From assembly GCA_021805025.1 (NCBI GenBank), contig JAJZGF010000022.1, positions 311 through 34,138 on the forward strand: 33,828 nt of DNA. The letters are read 5' to 3'. Origin of the DNA: Acidobacteriota bacterium (lineage in GTDB: Bacteria; Acidobacteriota; Terriglobia; Terriglobales; Acidobacteriaceae). The notes under the pieces are model-generated. The model was not told the DNA's origin. It ran no database searches and was given only the letters and a program-made list of their open reading frames with translations. Below, piece after piece: positions 31,756 through 33,828 of the stretch (positions within the stretch are counted from its first letter, which is position 1; every line of letters begins with the position of its first letter). The position numbers and the translations under genes were made by a program.

Positions 31756-32034
31756 TCAACGAATTTCAGCCTGGTGTGATCCGCGTTTTCTCTCTGTGGC
31801 CGCGCCGCACTTCGCCGTCTTCAGATGGCGCGGGCGCGTTCTTCTCCAACTCCCTCTGACTGTGACGGCCACTCTGAAACATGCCAGTCCAAACGCGAGA
31901 AGCACCGCTTCCCACAAGAGATTGGCGTTGATGCCCTGGATCTTTGCGAAGAGGTCCACATTGCCACGCGTTGCGATGCCGAAGGGTGTGACGATCAGCC
32001 CGGTCAGCGTGAATATCCATCCATGGGACTGCAC
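31756..32034 (-). CDS. Probable small two-helix membrane protein next to the symporter
   Basis: This 92-residue frame on the minus strand begins with GTG at 32034, 30 bases after the symporter stop. It encodes two hydrophobic segments: 'GWIFTLTGLIVTPFGIA' and 'LLWEAVLLAFGLACFRVAVTV'. They are joined by a polar loop with 'NVDLFAKIQGINAN' and followed by a strongly basic tail ('RGSWRRTRPRH'). The positive tail after helix 2 fits the positive-inside rule with both termini in the cytoplasm. The composition looks coded, unlike the competing frames here. The weak point is the start: a GGGAGG site is present, but 18 bases before the GTG, and its nearby ATG opens a different frame that stops after 14 residues. 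It may be an accessory protein of the symporter or a gene with a damaged start. Confidence 0.5.
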   Translation of the reverse strand: MQSHGWIFTLTGLIVTPFGIATRGNVDLFAKIQGINANLLWEAVLLAFGLACFRVAVTVRGSWRRTRPRHLKTAKCGAATERKRGSHQAEIR

Positions 32035-32063
32035 AAATCGAGTCTCATTCTTCCTCCCGTTGC

Positions 32064-33828
32064 TCAGGCAAAGAAGATATTCAAGCCGACCGCCACAACG
32101 AGAATGGCAACGGCCAGCGCTTCGGGCCGCTTCCACCATGCGATGTGCGCGTGAGGGGATCTCGGCGTGAGCGAATGCACAAGACCCACCAGTTCCGACT
32201 GACGATGCGCATGAGTGAACAGGCTCACCAGCACCGCGGCAACAAGACTGGCGACACAGGCGAAGATGGCGCCGTGGAAGCTCTGCGCGATTGCGCCGGA
32301 TGAAGGATGCAGCAATGCAATCCAACCGCCATGGGAGCCACTGTGTGGTTCCGCCGGAAGCGTGAGGCCGTGATGCAGCATGGCCACCGCGGCACCCGCG
32401 ATCAGCCCCGTAAAAGCGCCGTGCCCTGTCGCGCGCCTCCATAACATGCCCAACAGTACCACCGCCAACAGCGGCGCGTTGACAATGGAAAAGGCCAGCA
32501 AAAGCACGTCAGGTATGTTGCTCGCACGGGTCAGCGCATAAGCCGCCGCAATGGAAAGCAGAAGACCGCCCGCTGTAGCCCAGCGACCCACGGCGAGGAG
32601 GTGCGCATCGCTCCCTTCCTTCCGCAGGAAGGAAGGATAGATGTCACAGGTGAACACAGTATTGAAGGCAGTGACGTTGCCCGCGATGCCGCTCATGAAG
32701 CTGGCCAGCAGCGCCGCGAGCCCCAGTCCGAGGAGACCGGCAGGCAAGAGATGCGCAATCATGTTGGGCGTTGCCCGGTCGTAGTCCAGAAGCGGATGGC
32801 CTGCTGTGTCCAGCAGGAGCGTGCCTGTTGCGGCGTTGACACGGGCGGGAACCAATCCCCTGCCCTGCTCCTCTGCCCTGGGTACGACATTGACTTCATG
32901 AAAGATGACGCCGCCTTGTTCGCGCACAACGAAGGTAGTGTGCGGGGTGGGCAGGCCAACGGCGATGAGGCCCGGCAGGACCAGAAGCAATAGCAGAAAG
33001 ACGCTGGGAATGGCGGCGAAGAGCGGAGCGCGCCGCGCCGACTCCAGGCCTTTCGCAGCCAGCGCCGTCTGGATCACGCGGAAGTCCACGCACCAGTAAC
33101 CCGCGCCCAACACGAAGCACAGGCCCGCAACGACGCCGTAAGCGCCGACGCCCATGGGATTTGCGCCGGACTGCGAGCCTCCTGTCCAATAATGGAGCAG
33201 CCCTGGATCGGTCGCAGTGAGCGAGGCTTTGAGCCCGCTCCATCCGCCCACCTTCCGGAACCCCAGCAGGACGACCGGAAGCAGACCCGCGACGAGGACA
33301 AAGAACTGCGCCGCCTGGGTATACATGGCGCCGGCAAGTCCGCGCAGTAGCACATACGCCAGCACAACCGCGGCCGACAGGACGATGGAAAAGGTGAAGA
33401 TCCATTCCTGCGGCCAGCCCAGTGAGTAAAACAACTCGTCAAACAGATGCAGCGCCCGCACGACCCAGGCCAGGACGCACATTGAAATGGCGGTGCTGAG
33501 AATTGTCATCACCGCAAACAAGACTGCATGCAACGCTGCCGTCTTGCGGTCAAAGCGCAGGCGGAGGTACTCCGGCACCGAGCGCGCCCCGGAGCCGTAA
33601 TAGAGCGGCATCATGAACAGACCTGCGATGAGCATTGCGGGAATGACGCCGATGGTACAGAACAGGACTGCCCTGAGGCCGAATCTTGCTCCCAACGCGC
33701 CCATGCCGATCACCTCGGGCGCACCGAGGCTGACGGCAATAAAGGCCAGGCCGCAGAGCCATGCAGGCAGCGAGCGCCCAGCCAGAAGAAAGTCCCTGCT
33801 CGTCTTCACCGAATGCCTGAGAGCGATG
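32064..33828 (-). CDS. Sodium/solute symporter, SLC5 (SGLT-like) family, N-terminus missing
   Basis: The frame is open to the right edge of the window, so the first residues, probably most of the first helix, are missing; a GTG at 33809 is internal. The visible part, about 587 residues, is a multi-helix transporter with SLC5 signatures: 'DFLLAGRSLPAWLCGLAFI', 'PLYYGSGARSVPEYLRLRF', 'VLGAGYWCVDFRVIQTALAAK', 'LLASFMSGIAGNVTAFNTVF' and 'VFTCDIYPSFLR'. It imports a solute, most likely a sugar or polyol by similarity to SGLT-type members, using the sodium gradient; the substrate is not decided by the sequence. A polar insert at about residues 300-360 (counted from the GTG) is probably a loop. A small membrane-protein frame follows 30 bases downstream, and the convergent exported glycosidases suggest uptake of released sugars. 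Confidence 0.92.
   Translation of the reverse strand, partial: IALRHSVKTSRDFLLAGRSLPAWLCGLAFIAVSLGAPEVIGMGALGARFGLRAVLFCTIGVIPAMLIAGLFMMPLYYGSGARSVPEYLRLRFDRKTAALHAVLFAVMTILSTAISMCVLAWVVRALHLFDELFYSLGWPQEWIFTFSIVLSAAVVLAYVLLRGLAGAMYTQAAQFFVLVAGLLPVVLLGFRKVGGWSGLKASLTATDPGLLHYWTGGSQSGANPMGVGAYGVVAGLCFVLGAGYWCVDFRVIQTALAAKGLESARRAPLFAAIPSVFLLLLLVLPGLIAVGLPTPHTTFVVREQGGVIFHEVNVVPRAEEQGRGLVPARVNAATGTLLLDTAGHPLLDYDRATPNMIAHLLPAGLLGLGLAALLASFMSGIAGNVTAFNTVFTCDIYPSFLRKEGSDAHLLAVGRWATAGGLLLSIAAAYALTRASNIPDVLLLAFSIVNAPLLAVVLLGMLWRRATGHGAFTGLIAGAAVAMLHHGLTLPAEPHSGSHGGWIALLHPSSGAIAQSFHGAIFACVASLVAAVLVSLFTHAHRQSELVGLVHSLTPRSPHAHIAWWKRPEALAVAILVVAVGLNIFFA

Overview
This GC-rich window reads as chromosome from a member of the Acidobacteriota, probably the Terriglobales/Acidobacteriaceae. 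That is an inference from protein style: tandem propeller lipoproteins, a PknB-type kinase fused to TPRs, secreted GH42 and GH3 enzymes, and several conserved but unnamed exported proteins. No 16S rRNA or other direct marker is present. I see no tRNA, rRNA, CRISPR array, insertion sequence, integrase or phage gene. Both ends cut through genes: an exported protein runs off the left edge, and the N-terminus of an SLC5 symporter runs off the right edge.

Layout. Positions 1-3094 hold three plus-strand genes: the C-terminal part of an exported protein, a DUF421 membrane protein, and an exported protein with an internally duplicated domain. guaA (GMP synthase) lies on the minus strand at 3254-4804. 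A 460-base spacer leads to three tandem plus-strand paralogues (5265-9395) encoding lipoproteins with YVTN/lactonase-like beta-propellers. They end at a strong 15-bp hairpin that also faces the convergent pyrH-acyltransferase pair (9478-11303, minus). Positions 11502-13429 hold a CsoR/RcnR/FrmR-family metal or formaldehyde sensor, divergent from an OprB-type porin, with an inverted repeat carrying a G-tract centre between them. Next come a phosphohexomutase and an FtsB/DivIC-like division protein (minus). A lipoprotein of unknown function at 15808-16407 is followed by a 515-base stretch that may contain gene remnants. A plus-strand group follows: cutA, a 57-residue membrane protein, bioY and an MqnA/MqnD-type protein, closed by a UUCG-loop terminator. 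After it stands a REC-like/GGDEF protein with an altered active-site motif.

The right third holds hemW (minus), divergent from a membrane-anchored metallophosphoesterase. Then come an exported GH42 beta-galactosidase, a NAD-type malic enzyme and an exported GH3 beta-glucosidase. Convergent to these on the minus strand are an SLC5 Na+/solute symporter, a probable small two-helix membrane protein, and a Ser/Thr kinase with TolB-N-like and TPR regions. The two secreted glycosidases, malic enzyme and the symporter are consistent with breaking down plant- or microbe-derived oligosaccharides outside the cytoplasm and importing the products; that link is inferred from proximity.

Most of the window is ordinary chromosome. 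The parts most worth a second look are the divergent sensor/porin pair with its palindrome, the three propeller lipoproteins with a spacing-conserved upstream motif, the altered GGDEF protein with an intact I-site motif, the soluble kinase-TolB-TPR fusion, and the small membrane ORF after the symporter. I found no convincing wholly new system.
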